From assembly GCA_005888865.1 (NCBI GenBank), contig VBCL01000205.1, forward strand, positions 1 through 5,747: a stretch of DNA of 5,747 nucleotides, in the 5' to 3' direction. The stretch's first letter is position 1, and the number at the start of each line of letters is the position of its first letter. The notes beneath the pieces were generated by a model. That model was not told the DNA's origin. It was given only the letters and a program-made list of their open reading frames with translations, and ran no database searches. This DNA is from Betaproteobacteria bacterium. GTDB lineage: Bacteria; Pseudomonadota; Gammaproteobacteria; Burkholderiales; Casimicrobiaceae. The position numbers and the translations under genes were made by a program. Shown here piece by piece: positions 5,629 to 5,747 of this stretch.

Positions 5629-5747
5629 TTAAAAACCTGCGGCCTGGCCGTCACGCCGCGGGTCGGATGCAGCGATGTAGCCCTCGTCCGTGCGGATGAT
5701 GATCTGCCCGGCGCCGAAGTCCATATACGCGTCGGAGATCGATGCGA
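5629..5747 (-). CDS. C-terminal end of a gamma-glutamyltranspeptidase-like protein, 5' part outside the window
   Basis: On the minus strand the frame is open from the window edge to TAA (5631-5629), encoding 38 residues. They read ASISDAYMDFGAGQ, then IIIRTDEGYIAASDPRRDG and a QAAGF end. The pattern GxGQ-x-I-x-R-x-x-x-G-Y-x-x-ASDPR-x-x-G-x-A-x-G-(Y/F) at the extreme C-terminus is characteristic of gamma-glutamyltranspeptidases; E. coli Ggt likewise ends in GASDPR and a terminal AGY. Family knowledge: the precursor is exported and self-cleaves into a large and a small subunit; it hydrolyses or transfers the gamma-glutamyl group of glutathione in the periplasm. Only the end of the small subunit is seen; the nucleophilic threonine is outside, so activity cannot be judged. 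It is transcribed in the same direction as the DUF4168 gene, 210 bases apart. Confidence 0.75.
   Translation of the reverse strand, partial: ASISDAYMDFGAGQIIIRTDEGYIAASDPRRDGQAAGF

Overview
The window is GC-rich (except for a few AT-rich intergenic patches) and looks like ordinary chromosomal DNA from a proteobacterium, most likely a betaproteobacterium or a related gammaproteobacterium. The main reason is the long, single-chain form of phosphoribosylformylglycinamidine synthase (PurL) with a fused glutaminase domain, which is typical of these classes. Its protein sequence lines up with E. coli PurL almost end to end. I see no mobile element, CRISPR array, tRNA or rRNA. The taxonomic call is an inference from gene families and base composition only.

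Layout. (1) 1-207, + strand: the last 68 codons of a virginiamycin-B-lyase-like beta-propeller protein. (2) 208-379: a gap with a possible -10 element for the next gene. (3) 247 or 380 to 4200, + strand: purL, which fills two thirds of the window. (4) 4229-4849, + strand: a PaaY-type hexapeptide-repeat protein of the gamma carbonic anhydrase family, 28 bases after purL with a good ribosome binding site, so probably co-transcribed. (5) 4850-4911: convergent junction, with a hairpin that overlaps the end of the next gene. (6) 4912-5418, - strand: an exported DUF4168 protein with a run of five degenerate pentapeptide repeats near its C-terminus. (7) 5419-5628: intergenic, with several small repeats. 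(8) 5629-5747, - strand: the last 38 codons of a gamma-glutamyltranspeptidase-like protein that continues beyond the window.

Function. PurL performs the fourth step of de novo purine synthesis. The PaaY-like protein has an intact metal-binding histidine set, but there are no phenylacetate-degradation genes here, so its substrate is open. The minus-strand genes at the right are cell-envelope or periplasmic proteins (DUF4168 and, presumably, gamma-glutamyltranspeptidase) and have no evident link to purine synthesis.

The most noteworthy anomaly is the 5' end of purL. The PurL-like start (MAELLSLPG, from ATG 380) is in a different frame from the rest of the protein, and about 20 conserved N-terminal residues are missing at the join. 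This suggests a small frame-disrupting deletion, or a sequence or assembly error. I found no convincing evidence of an undescribed multi-gene system.
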